Shown: in pieces, positions 1 to 8,302 of the stretch
How the letters are laid out: each line of letters starts with the position of its first letter
Numbering within the stretch: the stretch's first letter is position 1
From: Candidatus Cloacimonadota bacterium
GTDB lineage: Bacteria; Cloacimonadota; Cloacimonadia; Cloacimonadales; Cloacimonadaceae
DNA: 13,534 nucleotides
Reading direction: 5' to 3'
Assembly: GCA_023230795.1 (NCBI GenBank)
Contig: JALNWR010000054.1
Span: 1 to 13,534, forward strand
Notes under the pieces: model-generated
Seen by the model: the letters and a program-made list of their open reading frames with translations, nothing else
What the model was told of the DNA's origin: nothing
The model's database searches: none
Made by a program: the position numbers and the translations under genes

Positions 1-2468
1 GCCAGAGAATAAGCGATACTCCAGGAATTAAAGTTTGAGAGCATCTTTTCAAGCTGCATGTCCAGGCCGCGGGCGGAACCATAGTCTTCCGAGATAAACC
101 GATACCAGGTTACGCTTTCTTCGCCTTCCTTACGCTCGCGCATTGTGCTCACGTAATTGTACAGGTTTTTGTAATAAGCAGTCATATCCAATACGTAATC
201 ATCACTAAGCTGATGCGACAGACCCACTTCATAAGTTACTGTGATCTGAGGTTCCAGAGTGGGATTACCTACGGTGATAGCTACATCAGAGATATTGGCA
301 TCTTGCGGAGTTTTGGAGGTGAAGATATACTGCATTTGCGGCAGTTGATTCTGGTAGTTATAAGCAAAGCGCAAGACATCCCGATCGGTGATCGGATGAG
401 ATACACCCAGCCTTGGAGATACCATCATCTGGAAAGTATCACCATCGTCAAAATCGCGGGAGGCAAAACTGCCGTTATCCTGCAATATCTTATAGCTGGA
501 GCCCAAGTACCAGAAATCAAAACGCAGGCCGGCATTTACTATCATGCCTTCCCATTCCATCTTGTCCTGCATATAAAAAGCTGCCTGCCAGGGATTGGCG
601 GAATAGCCATCCCGTTTCCCTGAAGATGCTTTGGCTGCATTGTAATAATCCAGGGGTTTGTAAACGGGCACAAGATCACTAACCAAAAGAGGAATTTCAG
701 CTGAGGAGCCCAAATCATACAGTTCTTCAGGAACGTAATCTCGGTCTGCAACGTAATTTGCCAGGTCATCTTCGGTGAGAGTATAAATGTCGCGCAAATA
801 AGCCTGTCTGCGATCCTCATAAATGGTAAGGAAATTCTGCAGCTGGTTTTTCTGGATATCATGAGAAATGATTTCAATACCAGTCTTGGCAAGGTGAGTA
901 TGATTTGCCTGCCACTCAAAGTCCGAACGGAAGTTCAGCGTAGTGGTCTGATCATCAATAAAATTTGGATAAATGGTGCCAGGAGCATAGAAACCTGGGA
1001 TTGGGCGGGTATTTTCCTGGCTCTGCAGACGATATTGCCAGCGGTTCGCGGGCTGGAAGCCAAAATCATATACGCCGTCGCCATCGTTATCTACCGTGGC
1101 ATAGCCAAACTTTCCTTGTGATACATCATCACTATAGCTGGCCCCGGGATTGTCTGGGTCTATGGTCATGAAGATATAGCCATCGCGATCGATTCCACGG
1201 GGAGCCTGATAGGTTTCCTTACTATAATAGCTGGCTTTTACCTTGAGGTTCATGGTGGGGCCAAACATATGATCGTAGGTTCCGATGTATTGACGCTGCT
1301 CGGTTTCGGTTTCCACATAGTGCTGTAAAGCATAGCGCCAGGCATAAGCTCCTGCTGGGCTGAAAGGCCTATTGTAAGACCTGTCGCCACGTAAAGCAAG
1401 AGTAAACTTTTGGGCCGGATTAAGATCATACTTGGTCTTGAGGTTGATGTTGTAACTATTATAGTTCCTATTGCCGAGGTCTATACCCAGGACATTATCC
1501 CTATCTGCATAAGGATCATATTTGGGATATGTAGAACTCAAGATATTCAGACCATTAAAGGTATAATCCTGGTTGGGATCAGTTACGTAAAGGTCTTTGT
1601 AGCGGCCATCCAACCATTCGCCAGCCCCGTTTAAGTAAAAGGTGAGACGTTCTTTCAGGTCTTGAGATGCAAAGGGGATTATCGGCCCACCGACGGCAAA
1701 TTTGAAGACATCGGAATTGCGGCCATCGCCGATGATGTGGTCTGTATTGTACTCAACTTTCCCAGAATAGAAGGGATCGCCGTCTTTGGTTACAATATTG
1801 ATCACACCAGATTGGGCATTACCAAATTCCGCTGGGAATCCGCCGGTCATGACCTTCATATCTTTGATAGCGTCTGTATCCACAGAAAGAGCGCTACCGC
1901 CATCGACAGGGTCAGACACGCTCATACCGTCCACAGTGAAATTCACTTCGTTTGCACGCCCACCGCGGATGTGCAGCTCGCCGCCAATGTTTGTAACACC
2001 GGCTTGCAAAGACACGATTCCTTCCACGGTGGAAACGGCAGAATCGGTCAAGTTGTCCATCTCAATCTGTCGCGAAGAACCCGGACGGTCGCGTCCTACT
2101 ACGTCCTGTTTGGCTTCCACAAATACTGTTTCGGTTGTAAGTCCTTCCCGACTCATTGTTGGCGATATATTAGCGGTTTGTCCCACTTGGATTCTTACGT
2201 TTTGATGCGTAACATCACGAAAACCGACGAGTGAAAATCTCACTGAATAAGAACCCGGAGGGATGTTGATAATAATAGCCCGACCTTTTTCGTCGGTCTG
2301 GCCTCCAGTAATACGTTGAGAACCGGACATTACCCGGACATTAACAAATTCTAAAGGGCTGCCCTGGCCATCGCGAACGCGAACGGCAAGGCGACCTGTG
2401 GTCTGCGCTTCGAGGCATCCGATACCAACGAGCAACACTATTAGCAGGATCAATGCAATATTTCGCAT
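1..2468 (-). CDS. TonB-dependent receptor with N-terminal carboxypeptidase-regulatory-like domain (3' end outside the window)
   Basis: An outer-membrane active transporter for an unidentified substrate. About 822 codons are visible without a stop and the gene runs off the left edge. Residues 1-21 are a signal peptide, probably cut after CLEA. Residues 25-105 resemble the CarboxypepD_reg beta-sandwich (DEKGRAIIINIPPGSYSV). ETVFVEA at 113-119 looks like a TonB box. Residues 130-230 are a plug domain with IRGGRANEVNFTVDGM and GGFPAEFGNAQSGVINIVTK. The rest alternates strands and aromatic-rich loops as in a 22-strand barrel; near residue 460 an acidic DNDGDGVYD stretch resembles a calcium loop. 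The ATG at 2468 is chosen because GGGAGG (2476-2481) lies 7 nt upstream. The signal peptide contains GIGC, but the residue at -3 is not lipobox-like, so lipidation is unlikely. No riboswitch precedes it, so there is no sign that it is the cobalamin receptor. Family is secure; substrate is unknown. Confidence 0.93.
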   Translation of the reverse strand, partial: MRNIALILLIVLLVGIGCLEAQTTGRLAVRVRDGQGSPLEFVNVRVMSGSQRITGGQTDEKGRAIIINIPPGSYSVRFSLVGFRDVTHQNVRIQVGQTANISPTMSREGLTTETVFVEAKQDVVGRDRPGSSRQIEMDNLTDSAVSTVEGIVSLQAGVTNIGGELHIRGGRANEVNFTVDGMSVSDPVDGGSALSVDTDAIKDMKVMTGGFPAEFGNAQSGVINIVTKDGDPFYSGKVEYNTDHIIGDGRNSDVFKFAVGGPIIPFASQDLKERLTFYLNGAGEWLDGRYKDLYVTDPNQDYTFNGLNILSSTYPKYDPYADRDNVLGIDLGNRNYNSYNINLKTKYDLNPAQKFTLALRGDRSYNRPFSPAGAYAWRYALQHYVETETEQRQYIGTYDHMFGPTMNLKVKASYYSKETYQAPRGIDRDGYIFMTIDPDNPGASYSDDVSQGKFGYATVDNDGDGVYDFGFQPANRWQYRLQSQENTRPIPGFYAPGTIYPNFIDDQTTTLNFRSDFEWQANHTHLAKTGIEIISHDIQKNQLQNFLTIYEDRRQAYLRDIYTLTEDDLANYVADRDYVPEELYDLGSSAEIPLLVSDLVPVYKPLDYYNAAKASSGKRDGYSANPWQAAFYMQDKMEWEGMIVNAGLRFDFWYLGSSYKILQDNGSFASRDFDDGDTFQMMVSPRLGVSHPITDRDVLRFAYNYQNQLPQMQYIFTSKTPQDANISDVAITVGNPTLEPQITVTYEVGLSHQLSDDYVLDMTAYYKNLYNYVSTMRERKEGEESVTWYRFISEDYGSARGLDMQLEKMLSNFNSWSIAYSL

Positions 2469-2563
2469 CAATAAACCTCCCTTCATCCTGGCTTATTTTA
2501 TTTAATTTTGTCTAAAAAACAAGGTAAACCTCAAAAAGCAAAAAGGCTTTTCCTCTTGAAGCT

Positions 2564-2592
2564 CTTATATCTGAGCCATAAAAATCAGTCAA
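2564..2592 (-). promoter_or_regulatory. Sigma70-like promoter of the TonB-dependent receptor
   Basis: Read on the minus strand, TTGACT (2592-2587) and TATAAG (2569-2564) are separated by exactly 17 nt. Transcription would start near 2557 and give a leader of about 90 nt before the receptor's ATG. This fits the 201-nt gap after purM and suggests the receptor is its own unit. It is a consensus match only. Confidence 0.55.
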
Positions 2593-2669
2593 GCAGTTTT
2601 TTTCATTAGCTTGAAATCAGTCTCATTTCAGAGCACTGATTGCCTTGCTAAATGTGTATTTAAGAAAAA

Positions 2670-3707
2670 TCACTTGAATATCACTCTATCTATACTATCG
2701 GAAGGATAAAGCTCTCCCAAGCGCAGAGCTGCAGTCTGGATTTGCAATGCATCTGCCAGCTTGGGGCTTACCACGCAGATCATCCCAATGCCCAGATTGA
2801 AAGTCTGACGCATTACCTGGGTGCTCACATTGCCACCTTGTTGAATGAGGTGAAACAGAGCTGGAATTTTATCTTCAGGCAGATCGATCCCGGCTTGCAA
2901 ACCCTTAGGAAGCACGCGGCTCAGATTGCCGGCTATACCTCCGCCGGTGATATGAGCCAGGGCTTTCAGCCCCGCATCCTGAAGGTGGGGACGCAAGATT
3001 TGCAGATAACTTTTGTGTACGGCAAGCAGCTTTTCAGCCAGGCTTCCAGACAGGTCATCTACATAAGAATCTACCTTTAGTCCCATTTTTTCAAAAAGGA
3101 CCTTGCGTGCCAGTGAGTATCCATTTGTATGCAATCCGGTAGAGGGCAGTCCGATAAGGACGTCTCCCGGCTGCATAGTGTTGCGGGGCAAAAGCTGAGC
3201 TTCTTCTACCAGGCCTATGATAGTGCCGGCCAGATCAAAATCTTGCTCCTGGTAGAGTCCGGGCATTTCGGCCATTTCTCCACCGATGAGTGCACAGGAA
3301 TTTTCCCGGCAGGCTTTCACAAAGCCATCAATGATCTTTGAGATGATATCTTCCTTTAGCTTGCCCACACCTATGTAATCCAGGAAAAACTGGGGCAAAG
3401 CTCCCTGAACCAAAATATCGTTTACACAGTGATTGACCAGGTCCTGGCCCACTGTATCATACACCTCAGCCTGGATAGCGATGAGCAGCTTGGTGCCCAC
3501 GCCATCTGTACTGGAGACCAGGATTGGGTTTTCCCAGGCTGCTTTATCCAGCCGGTACAATCCCCCAAAACTTCCCAATTCACTCAGAACATTGGCATTG
3601 AAAGTGGAGCGCACCTTATCCTTGATAGCTTTTACAGCATTTTCTCCGGCTTCGATATCCACTCCGGAGGACTTGTAATCCACTGGTTCTATATAGTTAT
3701 CAGGCAT
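2670..3707 (-). CDS. purM: Phosphoribosylformylglycinamidine cyclo-ligase (AIR synthetase)
   Basis: Catalyses the ATP-dependent ring closure of formylglycinamidine ribonucleotide to aminoimidazole ribonucleotide, step five of de novo purine synthesis, in the cytosol. The 345-residue length equals that of E. coli PurM. Family signatures run in order: DYKSSGVDIEAG (10-21), SSTDGVGTK (65-73), the FFLDYIGVGKL region (107-117), LIGGEMAEMPGLY (140-152), GLPSTGLHTNGYSLARKV (186-203), AHITGGGIAGNL (251-262) and TFNLGIGM (302-309). The Gly-rich ATP-binding segments and the conserved His of AHITGGG are intact. The ATG at 3707 has an AAGGA Shine-Dalgarno about 6 nt upstream. It follows the small membrane-protein gene by 66 nt, a gap that carries a possible promoter. 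No other pur gene is visible. Identity is very secure. Confidence 0.98.
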   Translation of the reverse strand: MPDNYIEPVDYKSSGVDIEAGENAVKAIKDKVRSTFNANVLSELGSFGGLYRLDKAAWENPILVSSTDGVGTKLLIAIQAEVYDTVGQDLVNHCVNDILVQGALPQFFLDYIGVGKLKEDIISKIIDGFVKACRENSCALIGGEMAEMPGLYQEQDFDLAGTIIGLVEEAQLLPRNTMQPGDVLIGLPSTGLHTNGYSLARKVLFEKMGLKVDSYVDDLSGSLAEKLLAVHKSYLQILRPHLQDAGLKALAHITGGGIAGNLSRVLPKGLQAGIDLPEDKIPALFHLIQQGGNVSTQVMRQTFNLGIGMICVVSPKLADALQIQTAALRLGELYPSDSIDRVIFK

Positions 3708-3746
3708 AGTTCATCCTTGTTTTGATCAATCTTCGTATGCTTCGGC

Positions 3747-3777
3747 ATTGTACCCACCTTAAACCTTCTTTTGTCAA
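3747..3777 (-). promoter_or_regulatory. Possible internal promoter in front of purM
   Basis: On the minus strand a perfect TTGACA (3777-3772) is followed after 19 nt by TACAAT (3752-3747). The spacer is 2 nt longer than ideal. The -35 box overlaps the stop codon of the upstream small ORF. It would let purM be expressed apart from the upstream genes. Confidence 0.35.
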
Positions 3778-3983
3778 GGCGTCTGCTCTGGCAGCTCTAC
3801 CTGAGTGCTATCTTGCACCTGGGCGCTGGGCTCAACGGTAGATTTGCCCATTTTTTGCAGCTGTCCCATACCATATATAAGGGCTGCCAAGATCGCAAGC
3901 ATCACTATGAGCTTGGGCCAGTTATAACCTTTATTGCGTTTCTGGCGCCAGCGTTCTTCGATCTTTTCATTCAAATCGTTCAT
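3774..3983 (-). CDS. Small single-pass membrane protein, unknown function
   Basis: A 69-residue protein that I do not recognise. Residues 1-22 are strongly charged and probably cytoplasmic (two Glu-Glu/Arg-rich clusters, WRQKRNK). Residues about 25-41 (KLIVMLAILAALIYGMG) form one transmembrane helix. The remaining 25 or so residues are hydrophilic, Gln/Pro/Ser-rich and probably periplasmic. The ATG overlaps the TGA of the aminotransferase gene by 4 nt (ATGA), which suggests translational coupling and is the main evidence that the gene is real. The layout resembles small inner-membrane accessory proteins, but nothing in the sequence gives a partner or reaction. Confidence 0.72.
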   Translation of the reverse strand: MNDLNEKIEERWRQKRNKGYNWPKLIVMLAILAALIYGMGQLQKMGKSTVEPSAQVQDSTQVELPEQTP

Positions 3984-5182
3984 GCTTTGATTTCCTCTAA
4001 AAATTGGGTAAATCTGCGTACGCCTTCGATGATGTTATCCATGCTGTTGGCATAGGAGAAACGCACTGTTCTGGTTTGTCCAAAGGCACCACCTGCCACC
4101 AGAGCTACATGATGTTTTTCCAAAAGCTGATCACAGAATTGATAAGCATCCTGGATTCCGGCTTTGTTGTTTTGCAGATACCATTCGATATTCGGCATTA
4201 CATAAAAAGCGCCTTGGGGCTTTTTGCAAGTAAGATGAGGAATTTTAATCAGGGTGTCATAGATGAAGTCGCGGCGCCGCCAAAACTCTTTACGCATAGT
4301 CTCAATGGATTCATCCTCATCGTTCAAGGCAGCCACACAGGCTTTTTGGGTGATGGAGTTCACGCAGGAGGTGTAATGTCCCTGAACCCGGCCGGCAGCG
4401 CTGATAATGTGGCTGGGGCCCGCTGCATAACCCAATCTCCATCCGGTCATGGCATAGGCTTTGGACACTCCGTTTATCACTACGGTATGTTCTTTGATCT
4501 CAGCTCCCAAAGAAGCGATGGAGATATGCTCTAAATCATCGTAAATCAGCCGTTCATAAATCTCATCTGAAATTACCAGGATATTATTGTCCACACAAAC
4601 CTGCGCAATCTCTTCCAGTTCCTGGCGGGAATACACAGAACCTGTGGGGTTGTTTGGAGAATTCAGAATCAAAACCTTGGCACAGGGACTATCTTTGATA
4701 ACCCTAGCCAAAATATCCGCCTCAATCTTGTAACCGTTTTCTTCCCGGGTGAATACATATACCGGTTCTGCATTTGCCAAAAGCGCCTGGTAAGGATAGC
4801 TCACCCAATAAGGCGTCGCCATCAAGACCTGATCATTGACATCGCAAACTGCGGTCAGCACATTCAGGATGGAGGCCTTGGCTCCCGGAGAAACCAAAAT
4901 ATCCTTGGGTGCATAGATCAGTCCGTTGTCTCTTTCCAGTTTATCGCAAATAGCCTTACGCAATTCAATGATGCCTGGATTGGCTGTATAGCGAGTAAAA
5001 TTTGCTTCAATGGCCTCGTGTGCGGCCTTTTTGATATACTCCGGAGTATCAAAATCCGGTTCACCTACACCGAAGTTGATCACATTGATGCCTTCGGTTT
5101 TCATTTGCGCCGCTTTGGCCGTTATGCTCAAAGTGGGCGAGGGCTTGATGAGTTTGGTACGATTTGACAGCTTAATTGCCAC
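3980..5182 (-). CDS. PLP-dependent class I aminotransferase, probably aspartate aminotransferase
   Basis: Transfers an amino group between an amino acid (probably aspartate) and 2-oxoglutarate with pyridoxal phosphate. At 400 residues it fits the fold-type I aspartate aminotransferases of the Thermus/Rhizobium branch. Visible features are KPSPTLSITAKA near the N-terminus (13-24), GEPDFDTPEYI (40-50), NSPNNPTG (174-181, PLP-contacting Asn), SDEIYERLIY with Asp206 and Tyr209, the Schiff-base Lys241 in NGVSKAYAMTGWRLGYAAG, and Arg374 in RTVRFSYA, which binds the substrate alpha-carboxylate. Lys102 in SPGAK sits where Thermus enzymes have a Lys that contacts the distal carboxylate, which favours a dicarboxylic substrate. 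The start is GTG at 5182 with AGGAG 6 nt upstream. It lies 21 nt after pta and overlaps the small membrane-protein gene by 4 nt. Prephenate aminotransferase activity, known in relatives, cannot be excluded. Confidence 0.93.
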   Translation of the reverse strand: MAIKLSNRTKLIKPSPTLSITAKAAQMKTEGINVINFGVGEPDFDTPEYIKKAAHEAIEANFTRYTANPGIIELRKAICDKLERDNGLIYAPKDILVSPGAKASILNVLTAVCDVNDQVLMATPYWVSYPYQALLANAEPVYVFTREENGYKIEADILARVIKDSPCAKVLILNSPNNPTGSVYSRQELEEIAQVCVDNNILVISDEIYERLIYDDLEHISIASLGAEIKEHTVVINGVSKAYAMTGWRLGYAAGPSHIISAAGRVQGHYTSCVNSITQKACVAALNDEDESIETMRKEFWRRRDFIYDTLIKIPHLTCKKPQGAFYVMPNIEWYLQNNKAGIQDAYQFCDQLLEKHHVALVAGGAFGQTRTVRFSYANSMDNIIEGVRRFTQFLEEIKA

Positions 5183-5203
5183 CTTAATCTCCTATATATG
5201 TTG

Positions 5204-6187
5204 TTATTTTGACATCAGTAAGACGAGGATAGAAGTATTGATGATATCCTCTATAGAACATCCGCGGGACAGATCACAGATCGGAGCTGCCAGGCCCTGG
5301 ATGATGGGGCCGATAGCTTCGTATCCGCCCAGACGCTGCACCAGCTTATAGCCGATATTGGCAGCTTGCAAATCCGGAAATATCAGGGTATTGGCCTTTC
5401 CCGCCACCTTGCTTTGGGGTGCCTTATTCTGCGCTATTTTTTCTACGATAGCGGCATCCAATTGCAGCTCGCCATCATAGTTAAAATCCACCATGCGTTG
5501 GTCCAGGATGCTTTTTGCCTCGCGGACTTTTTCCACCAGTTCATGCTCGGCACTACCCAAAGTGGAAAAAGACAGAAGAGCTACAAAGGGTTCATCTGCA
5601 AGGATCAAACGGCGGCTTTCTGCAGTAGAGCTGGCAATGTCGGCCAATTGCTCTGAACTGGGATTCGGCACCACAGCGCAATCTGCAAAAAGATAGGTTC
5701 TTTCATCTGCTTTGGGGGACACCATAATGAAGCAGGAAGATACGGTTTTGAGGCCGGGCATTACACCCACCACATGCAAGGCAGAACGGAGCACATTGGC
5801 TGTAGTATTTGCAGCACCTGCCACCATGCCACTTGCTTGCCCCTTTTTCACCATCATAGCTCCAAAATACAGGGGGTTTTGCATGGTGATATGAGCTTCT
5901 TCTTTGCTCAGGCCTTTTTCCTTGCGTCTTTCATATAAAGTTTCAGTAAAATTATCCAGATCAGGGCTTTGAGCAGGATCGATGATATTGCAAGCGCTCA
6001 GGTCATAGTTCCCTTTTGCGGCATCTGATAAGACCTGATCTGCTTTGCCCAAAAGCACCACTTTGGCAATGTTCTGAGCGCAAATCTCAGCGGCTGCTGC
6101 CAGGGTGCGCATATCGCTGGCTTCGGGCAAGACTATGGTGCCATGATTTGCGGCGGCACGTTTCTTCAAAATTTCTAAAATATGCAT
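5204..6187 (-). CDS. pta: Phosphate acetyltransferase (phosphotransacetylase)
   Basis: Interconverts acetyl-CoA plus phosphate with acetyl phosphate plus CoA in the cytosol, the first half of acetate formation with ATP gain. The 327 residues match the short form without the N-terminal DRTGG and AAA-like domains of E. coli Pta. Signatures are LPEASDMRTLAAA (20-32), NPLYFGAMMVKKGQASGMVAG (104-124), FADCAVVPNPSSEQLADIA (167-185), FSTLGSA (207-213), DGELQLDAA (238-246) and FPDLQAANIGYKL (270-282). Ser307, Arg308 and Asp314 in LSRGCSIED correspond to the catalytic residues of the Methanosarcina thermophila enzyme. Its ATG begins directly after the TAA of glyS (TAAATG), with GGAG inside the glyS end as Shine-Dalgarno. 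No acetate kinase gene is in the window. A phosphate butyryltransferase is less likely given the strong Pta motifs. Confidence 0.95.
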   Translation of the reverse strand: MHILEILKKRAAANHGTIVLPEASDMRTLAAAAEICAQNIAKVVLLGKADQVLSDAAKGNYDLSACNIIDPAQSPDLDNFTETLYERRKEKGLSKEEAHITMQNPLYFGAMMVKKGQASGMVAGAANTTANVLRSALHVVGVMPGLKTVSSCFIMVSPKADERTYLFADCAVVPNPSSEQLADIASSTAESRRLILADEPFVALLSFSTLGSAEHELVEKVREAKSILDQRMVDFNYDGELQLDAAIVEKIAQNKAPQSKVAGKANTLIFPDLQAANIGYKLVQRLGGYEAIGPIIQGLAAPICDLSRGCSIEDIINTSILVLLMSK

Positions 6188-8287
6188 TTATTCTCCATCT
6201 ATCTGGTTTTCTACTACGATCAAGGTTAAGTCTGCCATGCGGGTAAATTCATCCCGGATAGCCGCCAATAGAGCGTAGCGGTTTTTTCTGAGAGCTTCAT
6301 CTTCACAATTTACCAATACATCATCAAAGAACTTATCGATGATGCTGCCAAATTCTACCAATCTCCGCAAACCTTCGCTATAATCCTCTAATTCCAGAGC
6401 TTTTAAGATTTGCTTGTTCAGCACTCCTATAGCCTTGTGCAAATCCCGTTCCGCTTCCAGCTCAAAAAGTGTGGAGTCCAGCTGTACAAAAGATTTTTCT
6501 TGCTGAATGATATTGGCCACGCGCTTGAAACCGATCACCAAACGAATAAAATCATCTTCCGCTTTCAGTTTTTGCAAGGCCTGCGCCCGGGCAATGAGAT
6601 TCGGCAAATGCGAAATATCCACATGCATCACACTGGCTACCACATCATAGGCAATGCCCAGTTCTCCCAGTAGCCAGCTAATGCGCTGCTTGAAAAAAGA
6701 TTTCACTTTGGCCGCAGAATCTTCTTCCACAGCCACTTTTTCTTGAAGGATTTGCAAAGCAAAATCGATCAAAGCCATCAGATCGATGCTCCAGCTACGA
6801 TCCGCCAGGATTTGTACCACTCCCGCGGCAGCTCTGCGCAAGGCAAAGGGGTCCTGACTGCCGGTGGGCATCAGTCCCACTCCGATGATTCCAGCCACGG
6901 TATCCAGCTTATCCGCAATGGCGCAGATGGCCCCGCCTTCACTTTGAGGCAGGCTATCTTTGCTGCCCCGCGGCATATAGTGCTCATAGATGCCTTGGGC
7001 TACCTCAGCATCCTCTCCATGGGCCAGGGCATATTGCATACCTATATAGCCCTGCAATTTGGTAAATTCCTTTTCACCCAACATCAAGGTCACCAGATCT
7101 GCTTTGCATAGTTTGGCGATCCTGGTCGCTTTGCTTTTCTGGCTTTCGGCAAGTCCCAGCTCTTCTGAGATCCGCTCGCAAAGGCGAGCTAAGCGTGCAG
7201 TTTTGTCTGCCAGAGTGCCCATTTGGGATTGGAAGACCACGCTTTCCAGCTTGGGCAGATAGTCCTCAAGGGGCTGTTTGCAATCCTCGGTAAAGAACCA
7301 TAAAGCGTCTTCCAGCCTTGCGGCTACCACTTTTTCATTACCGGCACGGATGATGTCGTTATATTCGGGATTGCCATTTGAGATAAAGACGAATTTATTG
7401 CTCAGCCGTTCATCTTCATCGTAAACGGAAAAGCACTTTTGATTTTGACTGATAGTGGAGCTGATAATCTTCTCCGGCAGAGTCAGATATCTCCGGTCAT
7501 GATTTCCTGCCACAGCCTCCGGATATTCCACCAGATTTGTCACGATGTCCAAAAGGCGGGTATCTTCTTTGATTTTGAATGCCTGACCTGCAAACAGGTT
7601 GGCACATTGCGCTTCGATCAGCTCTCGTCTCTGCTGCCAGTTTACTATTACTCTGGCCTTGTGCAAGCTCGCTTCATAAACCTGCGGACTCTCTATTGCT
7701 ATAGCTTTGTCTAAGCCCAGATAGCGATTCCCAAAGCTATAATTTCCTGCTTTGATGCCAAAGAAATCCAGCTCTATCACAGTGCTATCCCACAAAGCCA
7801 AAATCCAGCGGATGGGTCTGGAAAAGGCCAGTTCCCGGCTCTGCCAGATCATTTTCTTGGGCATGGGAATCTGGGGGATGCTCTGCAAAATCCAGCGGCG
7901 CAGAATGTCGATGGTGCTCTCTCCGGTTTGGAGATAGCTTACTGCCAAAAATTCACCTTTCGGAGTCTTCTGGATAAAGATATCTTCCGCACGACCTCCG
8001 CTTTTTTTGAGAAATCCATTGCCGGCCTTGCTAAGCTTACCTTCCGGAGTATAGGCGATATTCACCGAAGGGCCGGTTTTGCTGATCTGAATGTCTTTCT
8101 GCCGGGCGGGCAGACCCTCTGCCCAAATGCTGAGGCGGCGAGGGGTGGAGCCAATCTGGATTTGCCCACAGCTCAAATCTTTTTCCTGCAAGCTCTTTTC
8201 AAAAGAAGTCTGCAAATGCTTGATAGCTGGCAGGATCACGTTTTCCGGTAGTTCCTCTATCCCCAGTTCAAATAAAAAAGAGTGCAA
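6188..8287 (-). CDS. glyS: Glycyl-tRNA synthetase, beta subunit
   Basis: The tRNA-binding beta subunit of the bacterial two-subunit glycyl-tRNA synthetase, which charges tRNA-Gly together with the catalytic alpha subunit GlyQ. It has 699 residues against 689 in E. coli. The N-terminus FLFELGIEELPENV matches the family's E-[IL]-G-x-EELP start. The STPRRL motif follows near residue 48. An HD-like region (HGEDAEVAQGIYEHYMP) and the family hallmark GSQDPFALRRAA lie around residues 430-490, and a DALR-like anticodon-binding domain fills the C-terminus. The start must be TTG at 8287: reading back in frame, the TAA stop of the upstream gene is met with no ATG or GTG between, and AAAGGA lies about 6-7 nt upstream. 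Spacing is 15 nt to the upstream gene and 0 nt to pta. The partner glyQ, often adjacent to or fused with glyS, is absent from the window. Confidence 0.97.
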   Translation of the reverse strand: MHSFLFELGIEELPENVILPAIKHLQTSFEKSLQEKDLSCGQIQIGSTPRRLSIWAEGLPARQKDIQISKTGPSVNIAYTPEGKLSKAGNGFLKKSGGRAEDIFIQKTPKGEFLAVSYLQTGESTIDILRRWILQSIPQIPMPKKMIWQSRELAFSRPIRWILALWDSTVIELDFFGIKAGNYSFGNRYLGLDKAIAIESPQVYEASLHKARVIVNWQQRRELIEAQCANLFAGQAFKIKEDTRLLDIVTNLVEYPEAVAGNHDRRYLTLPEKIISSTISQNQKCFSVYDEDERLSNKFVFISNGNPEYNDIIRAGNEKVVAARLEDALWFFTEDCKQPLEDYLPKLESVVFQSQMGTLADKTARLARLCERISEELGLAESQKSKATRIAKLCKADLVTLMLGEKEFTKLQGYIGMQYALAHGEDAEVAQGIYEHYMPRGSKDSLPQSEGGAICAIADKLDTVAGIIGVGLMPTGSQDPFALRRAAAGVVQILADRSWSIDLMALIDFALQILQEKVAVEEDSAAKVKSFFKQRISWLLGELGIAYDVVASVMHVDISHLPNLIARAQALQKLKAEDDFIRLVIGFKRVANIIQQEKSFVQLDSTLFELEAERDLHKAIGVLNKQILKALELEDYSEGLRRLVEFGSIIDKFFDDVLVNCEDEALRKNRYALLAAIRDEFTRMADLTLIVVENQIDGE

Positions 8288-8302
8288 AAATCTATCCTTT
8301 AC

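Noticed and set aside
1662..2234. Plus-strand ORFs of up to 190 codons across 1-2468, including 1662-2234
   Set aside because: They are antisense to the continuous minus-strand TonB receptor frame, which has clear plug and barrel motifs; the plus-strand translations show no domain.
2615..2641. Hairpin after purM (AATCAGT/ACTGATT with inner CTC/GAG) as an intrinsic terminator
   Set aside because: On the minus strand, where purM is transcribed, no T run follows the stem, so I do not call it a terminator.
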